From Vicinamibacteraceae bacterium (GTDB lineage: Bacteria; Acidobacteriota; Vicinamibacteria; Marinacidobacterales; Marinacidobacteraceae): a DNA stretch of 46,633 nucleotides. The notes under the pieces were generated by a model, which saw only the letters and a list, made by a program, of their open reading frames with translations, made no database searches and was not told where the DNA came from. Each line of letters begins with the position of its first letter. Positions within the stretch are counted from its first letter, which is position 1. The stretch covers positions 1 through 46,633 of the forward strand of contig JAAXGQ010000071.1 of assembly GCA_012271265.1 (NCBI GenBank), written 5' to 3'. Position numbers and translations under genes: made by a program. Below, in pieces: positions 16,061 through 24,151 of this stretch.

Positions 16061-16829
16061 GAGGTCCGTCGCTGGCGATGGCGTAGGCGAAGTTCGAGCC
16101 GGTGGGGGCGCCGGCGCGGCGGTACGAGTGGAAGGCGGGGTCGCAGCGGGTGCAGCGGTTGGCGACGAGGATGTTCCCCGGGCGGAGGCGGGCCGCTTCG
16201 AGCTGGACCCGGTTGGCGCGGAGGAGGTCGAGGTGGGGGCGGCCCCGGGGGCCGGGGTTGGAGAAGGGCGCGGGGTCGTGGCCGCCGGCTTCGAAGGCGG
16301 TGAGGAGGTCGGGGCCAACCTCGTAGCAGCAGGGGCCGATCGCCGGGCCGATCGCTGCCGTGAAGCGGGCGGGATTGGAGCCGGTGGCTTCGGCGAGGGC
16401 GCGGATGGTAGCCCCGGTCACACCCGCCGCCGTGCCCCGCCAGCCCGCGTGGGCGCCGCCGACGGCACCGGTTTCGGGATCGTGAAGGAGCACCGGGACG
16501 CAGTCGGCGGTCTTGATGACGAGGCCGGCGCCAGGGGTCGTCACGACAACGCCGTCGGCTTCGGGCGGGGTCGGCCATGGTGGTTCGCCGGCGTGGACCA
16601 CAAGGACGCGGGCGGCGTGGACCTGTCGCATCTCCCGGAGCGTCCTGGCCTTCGCGGCGCGGGCGAGGGCGGCGAGATCGCCGAGGCGGGTGGCGCGGTC
16701 GCCGAACGGGAGCGAGGCGGGGCCGCGGGTGCGGAAGCGGCCGGTGAAGCCGTGGGGAGCGGGGAAGCGGTGGGTGGTGAGGGCTTCGAGAGAGGTGGTG
16801 GGGAGGCGGCGCCAGTGGAACGCGGTCAC
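16011..16829 (-). CDS. pgeF: Polyphenol-oxidase/laccase-domain protein PgeF (YfiH family)
   Basis: A 272-residue member of the YfiH/DUF152 family. PgeF in E. coli removes L-Ser-containing errors from peptidoglycan precursors; purine nucleoside phosphorylase activity is reported for other members. The metal/active-site signature is present: His in MRQVH, Cys in TADCVPVL, HAGWRG, and the cysteines of AIGPCCYEVG. Its place directly after ftsZ, with 72 bp between, is common and fits a peptidoglycan quality-control role. The last 17 or so residues (RSRSPRERRPPS) read through the antisense of the FAD oxidoreductase gene, so the natural C-terminus appears extended. Confidence 0.9.
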   Translation of the reverse strand: MTAFHWRRLPTTSLEALTTHRFPAPHGFTGRFRTRGPASLPFGDRATRLGDLAALARAAKARTLREMRQVHAARVLVVHAGEPPWPTPPEADGVVVTTPGAGLVIKTADCVPVLLHDPETGAVGGAHAGWRGTAAGVTGATIRALAEATGSNPARFTAAIGPAIGPCCYEVGPDLLTAFEAGGHDPAPFSNPGPRGRPHLDLLRANRVQLEAARLRPGNILVANRCTRCDPAFHSYRRAGAPTGSNFAYAIASDGPLRSRSPRERRPPSRTG

Positions 16830-16861
16830 AGGTGGGTCGGGACCGCTTCATGGCGCGGGTC

Positions 16862-16900
16862 GGCGCCGCCGCACGGAGCGGCGCCGCGCCGGCGCTCCAT
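16862..16900. other. Hairpin and partial REP arm between ftsZ and pgeF
   Basis: GGCGCCGC (16862-16869) pairs perfectly with GCGGCGCC (16878-16885) across 8 nt. Immediately after it, GCCGGCGCTCCATG repeats the outer half of the REP arm seen at 236-250 and in the 9.3 kb array. There is no T-run, so termination is doubtful. It may be a decayed REP copy at the cluster's 3' side. Confidence 0.4.
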
Positions 16901-16901
16901 G

Positions 16902-18356
16902 TCAGGACTTGAGGTAGGGGGGGGTGTCGAGGTCACCCCAGCGGCTGTCGGAGCCGCTTCTGCGGGCGGGAGGCGGGGGATCGAGGGAACCCCAGCGGTC
17001 GTCGCCCCGGTCGTCGGGAGGGAGGACCGGAGGGATGTCCGCCTCCACGCGACGAGAGGCCCCGGCGGAGGCGGGCTCGGCGTCTGCGGTCGGCTCGGGC
17101 GAGCCGTTGCCGAAGAGGCTGGGGCCTCCAGCGCCTCTGGCGCGCTTCCGGCGGCGCGGGGAGCGCCGACGGACCGCGGGGGTTTCCTCCGGCTCCTCCG
17201 GCGCGGCGCCGGTCGTCCCGGTGGCGCGCCGCTCCACGTACGTGGCCAGGTCCTGCGGGGTGCTGCCCCGAAGGCCGCGCTCCGGAAACCCGGTCACGAC
17301 CACGGTCACCCGGATCGCATCTCCTTTCTCCGCGTCCTGAAGGCTCGGATCGAAGGCGGTGCCGAGCAGGATTGTGTCACCCGGGGCCTCGCCCTGCCAC
17401 GGCTCCTCATCGAGCTGGACCGCCTCCCGCACCCGTTCGGTCGCCGTCTGGACCTCCTTCAGGGTCATGCTCTCGCCGCCGGTGACGTTGATGATGATGC
17501 TGCTGGCGCCCCGGATCGAGGTGTCCTCCAGCAGCGGGGACTGGATCGCCCGCTTCGTCGCTTCCTCGACCCGGTTCTCGCCGGTCGCGGTCCCGATGCC
17601 CATGACCGCGGCGCCCCGTTGCCGCATCGCCATCCGCACATCGGCGAAGTCGAGGTTGATCTCCCCGGGAATCTGGATGAGGTCGGAGATGCCCTGGACC
17701 GCCTGGGTCACGACCGCGTCGGCGTCACGGAACGCGTCCCGGATCGGCTTGTCCCCGTAGACCTGCACCACCCGGTCGTTGGGAACGCAGATCAGGGTGT
17801 CCACGTAGTCGCGCAGCTCGCGGATGCCCTCGTCGGCGGTTTCCCGGCGGCGGCGGCCCTCCACACCCAGCGGCTTCGTCACCACCGCGACGCAGAGAGC
17901 CTTGATCTCCTGCGCGACGCAGGCGACCACCGGGGTGGCGCCAGTCCCGGTCCCGCCCCCTTCGCCGGCGGCGATGAAGACCATGTCCGCCCCCTTGAGG
18001 GCATCGATGAGGGTGTCCATGTCGTCCCGGGCCGCCAGCCGGCCGACCTCCGGATCGCCGCCGCAGCCGAGGCCTCCGGTGCGGTCGCGGCCAAGCTGGA
18101 TCCGCGTCGGGGCGAGGGAGCGGCTGAGGACCTGGGCGTCGGTGTTGGCCGCGATGAACTCCACCCCGGCCACCCCGGCCTCGATCATCCGGTTCACCGC
18201 GTTCCCGCCGCCGCCCCCCACGCCGATCACCTTGATCAGCGCCCGGCCGTCATCGCGCATCCGCGCCGCGGCCGCCTCCTTCGGAGAGGCCGTTTCCGCT
18301 TCCGTTTCCGGCGCCGCTTCGGGCCGGAACGCGTTCTCGTCAGCAAGGAAGATCAT
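16902..18356 (-). CDS. ftsZ: Cell division protein FtsZ, divergent
   Basis: A 484-residue tubulin-like GTPase that forms the division ring. A 38-residue N-terminal extension precedes the GTPase core (KVIGVGGGGGNAVNRM). The tubulin signature is GEGGGTGTGAT (131-141); Glu132 and Thr141 replace the usual Met and Ala. The T7 loop EINLDFADV keeps the catalytic Asn234, Asp236 and Asp239, so GTP hydrolysis should be intact. The core ends near 350 and is followed by a 130-residue Arg/Pro-rich linker. The extreme C-terminus LDTPPYLKS resembles the conserved partner-binding peptide, and an extra DIPPVLPP lies about 40 residues earlier. The ATG follows a GGAGG site 6 nt upstream. Last gene of the dcw run. 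Confidence 0.95.
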   Translation of the reverse strand: MIFLADENAFRPEAAPETEAETASPKEAAAARMRDDGRALIKVIGVGGGGGNAVNRMIEAGVAGVEFIAANTDAQVLSRSLAPTRIQLGRDRTGGLGCGGDPEVGRLAARDDMDTLIDALKGADMVFIAAGEGGGTGTGATPVVACVAQEIKALCVAVVTKPLGVEGRRRRETADEGIRELRDYVDTLICVPNDRVVQVYGDKPIRDAFRDADAVVTQAVQGISDLIQIPGEINLDFADVRMAMRQRGAAVMGIGTATGENRVEEATKRAIQSPLLEDTSIRGASSIIINVTGGESMTLKEVQTATERVREAVQLDEEPWQGEAPGDTILLGTAFDPSLQDAEKGDAIRVTVVVTGFPERGLRGSTPQDLATYVERRATGTTGAAPEEPEETPAVRRRSPRRRKRARGAGGPSLFGNGSPEPTADAEPASAGASRRVEADIPPVLPPDDRGDDRWGSLDPPPPARRSGSDSRWGDLDTPPYLKS

Positions 18357-18398
18357 GGGTCGCCTCCGTGGAAGGGGGGAAGGAACAGGAAGGGGACA

Positions 18399-19637
18399 TC
18401 AGCCGGCCTTCTTCCGGCGGAGCAGCCACCCGCGCAGTCCGCGCGTCCGGGCCCGCCGCGCCGCCGCGCGGGCCTCCTTGAGGCCGAAGCGCACGAGCCC
18501 GACCGCCGCGGCGAAGCGGGGTTGGCTTGCGGGGTCCTGGAGCGGACCGCCGACCCCGACGCCGCCCCGGCTCTCGGCCTCGGCCCCGAACACCAGGCGG
18601 GACACTTCCTGGATGCCTTCGAGCTGCGCGCCGCCGCCGGTGAGCACCACCCGGCCGGGCTTGTCGAGACGCAGCCGGCGGAGCTCGTCCCGGATCCTGG
18701 TGAAGAGAAATTCGGCGCGCCGCTGCAGGATGTCGGCGAGGACGCGCCTCGGGAAGACCCGGCCGACCGACTCCACCCGGAAGTTGGCTCCGGCGGGGAC
18801 CTTCGTCTTGAGCGCGGATCCGTACTGGCGCTTCACCCTCTCGGCCTCGCCGTAGCCGAGCTGGAGCCCTCCGGCCACGTCGCTCGTGTAGTGGCGGCCG
18901 CCGGCGGGCATGACGTCGGAGTGCCAGAGGGCGCCTCGACGGAAGAGAGCGATGTCGGTGGTCATCGCTCCGCAGTCGAGGAGGAGCACGTTGCCCTTCC
19001 GCTCCTCCGGTTCGAGCACCGCCATCCCGGAAGCGAGGGCGGAGATCACGAACTTCTCCACCTTCACGCCGGTGGCGTTCACCGCCTGCTCCATGCGCTC
19101 GAGAGTGGGACCGGGGCAGGCAACGAGGTGGACGAAAGACTGGATCGTGCGCCCGGTCCAGCCGGTGGGATCGTCCGTCGCGTCGAGGTCATCCACCCAG
19201 AACTCCTGTGGAAGCGCGTGGAGGAGCTTGTAGGGGTCCTGCAGCCAGGCGCCGCCACCCTGGGGGACGGCGGCGCGGATCGCCCTCTCCACATCCTTCA
19301 CGGTGATCGAACCGGCATCGGCTACGGCGATCTGCCCCGAACAGTTGATCGCCCGGCGGCGCCGCGACCCCATGGCCACGTAGGCGCGGCGCACGTCGAC
19401 GCCGGCGGCCTGCTCCAGTTCCTCCACCGCCGCGCGGATCGCGTCGGCAGCTTCGCTGATGCGCACGATGTCGCCGTACTGCACCGCGTCGCCCGCGAGC
19501 GCCTGCCCGGCTCCGAGGATCTCGATGGGTTCGGAACCGTCTTCGCCCGGCGCCTGGTCGGGAATCCGGGCCAGGACCGCCCGGACGCTGTCGGAGCCGA
19601 TATCGATCCCGCACGCCAGCTCGTCGCCATAGTTCAT
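18399..19637 (-). CDS. ftsA: Cell division protein FtsA
   Basis: A 412-residue actin-fold ATPase that tethers FtsZ to the membrane and recruits the divisome. Features are GIDIGSDSVRAVLA (phosphate 1), LLLDCGAMTTDIALF (phosphate 2), the SHS2-like 1C region at about 85-165, and VVLTGGGAQLEGI (adenosine motif). The C-terminus ends LRGWLLRRKKAG, a plausible amphipathic membrane anchor. The gene overlaps the ftsQ stop by 4 bp (ATGA) and precedes ftsZ by 42 bp. Confidence 0.94.
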   Translation of the reverse strand: MNYGDELACGIDIGSDSVRAVLARIPDQAPGEDGSEPIEILGAGQALAGDAVQYGDIVRISEAADAIRAAVEELEQAAGVDVRRAYVAMGSRRRRAINCSGQIAVADAGSITVKDVERAIRAAVPQGGGAWLQDPYKLLHALPQEFWVDDLDATDDPTGWTGRTIQSFVHLVACPGPTLERMEQAVNATGVKVEKFVISALASGMAVLEPEERKGNVLLLDCGAMTTDIALFRRGALWHSDVMPAGGRHYTSDVAGGLQLGYGEAERVKRQYGSALKTKVPAGANFRVESVGRVFPRRVLADILQRRAEFLFTRIRDELRRLRLDKPGRVVLTGGGAQLEGIQEVSRLVFGAEAESRGGVGVGGPLQDPASQPRFAAAVGLVRFGLKEARAAARRARTRGLRGWLLRRKKAG

Positions 19638-20566
19638 CGCGAGCCCTCCTCCGGCCCCTGGGCCTCATCGGTTGCAATCAGCGGCGCCGGACCGGTGCGG
19701 ACCACCACGCGATCCGGCGCCCGCAGATCCGCCCGGACCAGATTCGGCCAGCGCCCGGTGAGCGTCGGCAACAGTCCGACCCCCCGTTCGAGCTGGTCGA
19801 AGAACCCGTCCGAAGTCAACAGCAGGCGGATCGGGGCCGGCCGGAGCACCGCCTCGATCCGGTAGGGCGCCCGCGACAGGTCCACCTCCGAGACGGCGCC
19901 GTCGAGCGTCGGCCGGGCGCGGAGCCCCGCCGCCAGCCGGCCGGCGAAGCGGGTCCGGGAGGCGAAGTCCGGGGCCTCTCGGTCGGTCCCCCGAATCAGC
20001 AGCAGGTCGTTCGCCCCGGCCCACTCCAGGTCCCGGACCTCCGCCGGACCGAGCAGCGTCCCGTCGGCGGCGATCGCGACCAGCGGTTCGAGATCGAGGA
20101 GGGCGACGGCCCGCTTTTCCACCGCCTCGACGGTAAAGCCCGCCGGGAGGCGGCGGTGGACCACCACTTCGTCGACCACGCCGGTGGCCAGGAGGCGATC
20201 CCGCACCGCCCCGGCGCCGGCCAGCAGGCCATCCTCGCGCAGCAGCTCGTCCACCGGCCGTTCGAGCAGGTGGCCCGCCCCGGTGAGTTCCAGGTGGCTC
20301 GGGACGGCCGCCCGCTGTCCGGTCGCCCTGCCTACCCAGACGCCGAGCCCGAGCACAACGCCGAGGGAGCCAAGGCCGAGCCGCCGCCAGCCGGCCCCGC
20401 CCCGATCGCGGCCCCGGACCGGCGCGGCGCCGGGAGAGGTCGGCCGTGGGCGCGGCGCCGTCATTCCACCGGCGGTCATTCCCGGGGCCACCGGAGCGAT
20501 CGGGGTCGGGCGCTCGGGGGCCGTGGCCGTGGGTCTCTCAGGACGGCGGCGGCGACGGATCTTCAT
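19634..20566 (-). CDS. ftsQ: Cell division protein FtsQ/DivIB
   Basis: A 310-residue bitopic protein in the expected position between murC and ftsA. A long Arg/Pro-rich cytoplasmic N-terminus (about 60 residues) precedes one membrane helix (about 66-82) and a POTRA domain (starting near HLELTGAGHL). The beta domain of FtsQ/DivIB follows, with 'RLPAGFTVEAVEKRAVALL'. Sequence conservation is weak, as is usual for FtsQ, so the call relies on topology and position. It starts in an ATGA overlap with the murC stop. It connects FtsL and FtsB to the rest of the divisome. Confidence 0.88.
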   Translation of the reverse strand: MKIRRRRRPERPTATAPERPTPIAPVAPGMTAGGMTAPRPRPTSPGAAPVRGRDRGGAGWRRLGLGSLGVVLGLGVWVGRATGQRAAVPSHLELTGAGHLLERPVDELLREDGLLAGAGAVRDRLLATGVVDEVVVHRRLPAGFTVEAVEKRAVALLDLEPLVAIAADGTLLGPAEVRDLEWAGANDLLLIRGTDREAPDFASRTRFAGRLAAGLRARPTLDGAVSEVDLSRAPYRIEAVLRPAPIRLLLTSDGFFDQLERGVGLLPTLTGRWPNLVRADLRAPDRVVVRTGPAPLIATDEAQGPEEGSR

Positions 20567-21984
20567 GTCAGGGCTTCGCGCAGCAGGTCGGGCAGGCGGT
20601 TGATCGTGCCGGCGCCCAGCGTCAGCACCAGGTCGCCGGGACGGAGTTCGGGAGCGAGCGCGGAAGCCACCGCTTCGAGGTCGCCGATGAAGCGGGCGTC
20701 GGGATGGCCGGTGGCGGCTATCCCGGCGGCCAGCGCCTCGCCGGTGACGCCCGGCAGCGGCTCCTCGCCGGCCGGATAGATGTCGGTGACCACCACCGTG
20801 TCGGCCTGTTCGAAGGCGTGGCGGAACTCGGTGTCGAGCGCCGCGACCCGGCTGAACCGGTGGGGCTGGAAGATCGCCACCGTCCGGGTTCCGTAGGCGG
20901 CGCGCGCCCCTTCCAGGGTCGCGGTGATCTCGCTTGGGTGGTGGGCGTAGTCATCCACAAGCCGCACCCCGCGGACCACGCCCCGCTGTTCGAAGCGGCG
21001 GTCCACGCCGGAAAACGCTTCGAGCCCTTCGCGGACCGTCCGGGTGCCAATGCCCAGTTCGAGGCCCACCGCCGCAGCGGCGAGGCTGTTCTGGACCGCC
21101 GTCCGGCCCGGCTGGCGGAGGCGTACCGTCCCCGCGATCCCGCCCCGAACGCGCAACTGGTAGCGGGAGCCGCCCTGGTCGATCTCCACGTTTGCTGCGG
21201 TGACGTCGGCGTCCTCGGCGAACCCGTAGGTCACCACCCGGCGGCGGATCCGGGGCAGCAGCCCGGCGAGGTTCGCGTTGTCCAGGCAGAGAACCACCCC
21301 GCCGTAGAACGGGGTCATGTTCATGAACCGCAGGAAGGAGTCCTTCAGGTCCTCCATCCCTTCGTAGGCGTCGAGGTGCTCGCGGTCGATCCCGGTGACC
21401 ACCGCCCACACCGGGAGGAGACGGAGGAAGGTGCGGTCCGATTCGTCGGCTTCGGCGACCAGGATGTCCGACTTTCCCAGCCGGGCGCTGCCGCCGATTC
21501 CCTCGACCCGGCCGCCGATCACGGTGGTGGGATCGAGGCCCGCTTCGTGGAGGAGGACCGCGGTCATGGAGGTGGTCGTCGTCTTCCCGTGCGATCCGGC
21601 GACGGCGACCGCGAACTTCATCCGCATGAGCTCGGCGAGCATCTCGGCGCGGGGAATGATCGGGAGCTGGCGGCGGCGCGCCGCGACGATTTCGGGGTTG
21701 CTCTCCCGGATCGCCGAGGAGATGACCACCACGTCCGCGGCGCCGACCTGACCCGGAGCGTGCCCTTCGTAGACGATCGCGCCGAGCTCGGCGAGCCGCC
21801 GGGCGGCCGTCCCGTAACGGATGTCCGAACCGGTCACCTGGTAGTCGAGGTTCAGCAGGACTTCGGCGATGCCGCTCATCCCCACGCCGCCGATCCCGAT
21901 GAAGTGGACCCGGGTGCGGCGGGAGAAGAGCAGGCCTCCGCGCAGGCCGTCGGCGCCGCCGAGGAAGTGCGGATCGGGGGTCAT
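20563..21984 (-). CDS. murC: UDP-N-acetylmuramate--L-alanine ligase
   Basis: A 473-residue Mur ligase that adds L-Ala to UDP-MurNAc. The N-terminal UDP-binding Rossmann motif is HFIGIGGVGMSGIAE. The ATP loop is GSHGKTTTT. Further landmarks are EADESD, the HLDAY His, and DDYAHHPSEI in the C-terminal domain. A 20-residue extension precedes the first strand. It is coupled to murG upstream (ATGA) and ftsQ downstream. murB and ddl, which often sit between murC and ftsQ, are not here. Confidence 0.96.
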   Translation of the reverse strand: MTPDPHFLGGADGLRGGLLFSRRTRVHFIGIGGVGMSGIAEVLLNLDYQVTGSDIRYGTAARRLAELGAIVYEGHAPGQVGAADVVVISSAIRESNPEIVAARRRQLPIIPRAEMLAELMRMKFAVAVAGSHGKTTTTSMTAVLLHEAGLDPTTVIGGRVEGIGGSARLGKSDILVAEADESDRTFLRLLPVWAVVTGIDREHLDAYEGMEDLKDSFLRFMNMTPFYGGVVLCLDNANLAGLLPRIRRRVVTYGFAEDADVTAANVEIDQGGSRYQLRVRGGIAGTVRLRQPGRTAVQNSLAAAAVGLELGIGTRTVREGLEAFSGVDRRFEQRGVVRGVRLVDDYAHHPSEITATLEGARAAYGTRTVAIFQPHRFSRVAALDTEFRHAFEQADTVVVTDIYPAGEEPLPGVTGEALAAGIAATGHPDARFIGDLEAVASALAPELRPGDLVLTLGAGTINRLPDLLREALT

Positions 21985-23069
21985 GCGGCCGCCTTCCCGG
22001 TCACGGAAGGCCTCTCCAGCAGCTTCGCGAGGTCCTCCGCGGCAGCGGGACGGGCGAGCCCCGCGGCGGCCCGGGCCATCGCTTCGCGGCGCGGCCTGTC
22101 GTCGAGGATCGCGGCGAGGCGCCCTCCGAAGGCCGGACTGCTGATCGTTTCCTCGACGAACTCCGCCGCCCCGGCGGCGGCGAGGGCGGCGGCGTTATCG
22201 CGCTGGTGGGCGCCGGCGACCGCCGCCGGGACCACCATCGCCGGGCGGGCGGCGGCGGCGAGTTCGGCGCAGGTGATGGCGCCCGCCCGGCTGACCACCA
22301 GGTCGGCGCCGGCGAACGCCGACGGCATGTCGTCGAGGTAGGGGATCACCCGGGCGCGGATCCGCGCCGCCCGGTAGGCCGCCAGCACCGCCTGCTCGTC
22401 GGCGGGGCCGGTCTGGTGGGTGAAACGGATCCGGCCGGCCCGCTTCCTGAGCACCGGGAGGGCCCCGGTGACCAGGCCGTTCAGCGGCGACGCCCCCTGG
22501 CTTCCGCCGGTGACCAGGACGGAGAGGCGGCGCTTCGGCGCGCCGGCCGCGGGGGCGCGGAAGAACGCCTTGCGCACCGGGATGCCGGTGACCACCGCGC
22601 GTCCCTTGAAGTGGCTGCGGGTCGCGGCGAAGCCCACCGCCACCCGGGTGGCGAGGGGGGCGCTCCAGCGGTTGGCGAGCCCGGGGGAGGCGTTCGGCTC
22701 CAGGAGGACCGTCGGGATCCCCATCGAGCGCGCCGCGAGCGCTGCGATCCCCGAGACCGAGCCCCCGGTCCCGAAGACCACGTCGGCGCGGAAGGCCCGC
22801 AGGACGCGCCGCATCACGAAAACGGAGCGAACGACGTTCCCGGCGATCCGGGGCATCGCGGTCAGCGGCCGGCCGCGCAGCGCCGCCGGCGGCGCCAGGG
22901 AAACCTCGAAGCCGGAACGAGGCACGATCTGGCGCTCGAGTCCCGCCGGCGTCCCGACGAAGCGCACCGCCGCCCCGCCACGGGCCCGGAACGCCTCCGC
23001 CACCGCAAGCCCGGGATAGATGTGGCCGCCGCTGCCGGCGGCGGCGACGAGGAGCCGGCGCGCCTTCAT
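21981..23069 (-). CDS. murG: UDP-GlcNAc:lipid I N-acetylglucosaminyltransferase
   Basis: A 362-residue GT28 glycosyltransferase that makes lipid II from lipid I at the inner face of the membrane. The N-terminal glycine loop reads AAGSGGHIYPGLAVAEAF, and a second loop is FGTGGSVSG. The C-terminal donor domain has VTGGSQGAS and SRAGAITCAELAA. The start at 23069 overlaps the ftsW stop by 1 nt (TGATG). Longer upstream readings overlap ftsW in another frame and were rejected. Confidence 0.96.
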   Translation of the reverse strand: MKARRLLVAAAGSGGHIYPGLAVAEAFRARGGAAVRFVGTPAGLERQIVPRSGFEVSLAPPAALRGRPLTAMPRIAGNVVRSVFVMRRVLRAFRADVVFGTGGSVSGIAALAARSMGIPTVLLEPNASPGLANRWSAPLATRVAVGFAATRSHFKGRAVVTGIPVRKAFFRAPAAGAPKRRLSVLVTGGSQGASPLNGLVTGALPVLRKRAGRIRFTHQTGPADEQAVLAAYRAARIRARVIPYLDDMPSAFAGADLVVSRAGAITCAELAAAARPAMVVPAAVAGAHQRDNAAALAAAGAAEFVEETISSPAFGGRLAAILDDRPRREAMARAAAGLARPAAAEDLAKLLERPSVTGKAAA

Positions 23070-24151
23070 CACGGCACCCGCTGCGAGACGGAGAGGATGA
23101 GGCCGGCGGCGATCATCGAGGTGAGGAGCGCCGAGCCCCCGGCGGAGACGAAGGGGAGCGGCAGGCCGGTGGTCGGCATGAGCCCGGTGGCAACGCTGAT
23201 GTTGATGAAGGCCTGGAGAGTGATCGCGAGAGCCGCGCCGCAACCGACGAGCTTCCCGAAGAGATCGGGCGCCTTCGCCGAGACCACGAGGGCGCGCAGG
23301 CCGTAGAGGAAGAACACCGCGATGACGGCGGCCCCGCCGATCAGCCCCAGTTCCTCCCCGATCACGCTGAATACGAAGTCGGCGTGCGGCTCCGGCAGGT
23401 AGAGCAGCTTCTGCTCGCCGTTGGAGAAGCCGACCCCGGTCAGGCCGCCGCGCCCGAGCGCGATGAGCGACTGCACGAGCTGGAACCCGTGGTCGAGGGG
23501 GTCGGCGAAGGGGTCGAGAAAGCTGGTCACCCGCCGCACCCGATACTCCGCCGAGAGGATGCCGGCGGCCATCAGGGGAACCGCGACGCCGGCGAGCGCG
23601 CCGAGGTGGAGGATGCGGGCGCCGCCGAGGTAGACGATCATCACTCCGGTGATGCCGAGGAAGGTGGCGGTGCCCAGATCCGGCTGCAGGAAGATGAGCC
23701 CGCAGATGACGGCGATGCAGCCGAGCGGGGCGAGCAGGCGGCGCCAAGTGTCGGGCGGGTTCCGGGCTACAAGATGCGCCACCAGGATGATGACCGCCAG
23801 CTTCGCCGGCTCCGAGGGCTGGAGGGTGAACCCGAAGAGGCGGATCCACCGGCTCGATCCGTTGATCGGCGCCGTGCCGAGGGTCGCCACCAGGAGCGCC
23901 GCGATGACCGCGAACAGACCCCAGGCCACGGCCGGGCGGGCGAGGACCCGGTAGTCGAGGCGGGCCGCGGCGATCATCAGCCCCATCCCGGCGATCGCCC
24001 AGACCGCCTGGCGGGTCAGGAAATGGAACGGACTCCTGGAGCCGGCTTCGGCCACGAACGCCGAGGCGCTGTAAAGCATCACCAGCCCGAAGACGAGCAG
24101 CATCAGGGTGCCGGCGAACAGGAAGCCGTCGGGCGCGGCGCGGCGGCTCAC
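23069..24151 (-). CDS. ftsW: Peptidoglycan glycosyltransferase FtsW
   Basis: A 360-residue SEDS polymerase with about ten membrane helices that polymerises lipid II at the septum with the class B PBP FtsI. Landmarks are QPSEPAKLA, LQPDLGTA, LPEPHADFVFSVIGEELG and GLPLPFVSAGGSALL. I chose the GTG at 24151 because it makes a GTGA overlap with the murD stop like its neighbours, and the protein then begins SRRAAPDGFLF just before the first helix. The alternative start 126 nt upstream adds an Arg/Pro-rich stretch antisense-like in composition. Confidence 0.94.
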   Translation of the reverse strand: MSRRAAPDGFLFAGTLMLLVFGLVMLYSASAFVAEAGSRSPFHFLTRQAVWAIAGMGLMIAAARLDYRVLARPAVAWGLFAVIAALLVATLGTAPINGSSRWIRLFGFTLQPSEPAKLAVIILVAHLVARNPPDTWRRLLAPLGCIAVICGLIFLQPDLGTATFLGITGVMIVYLGGARILHLGALAGVAVPLMAAGILSAEYRVRRVTSFLDPFADPLDHGFQLVQSLIALGRGGLTGVGFSNGEQKLLYLPEPHADFVFSVIGEELGLIGGAAVIAVFFLYGLRALVVSAKAPDLFGKLVGCGAALAITLQAFINISVATGLMPTTGLPLPFVSAGGSALLTSMIAAGLILSVSQRVP

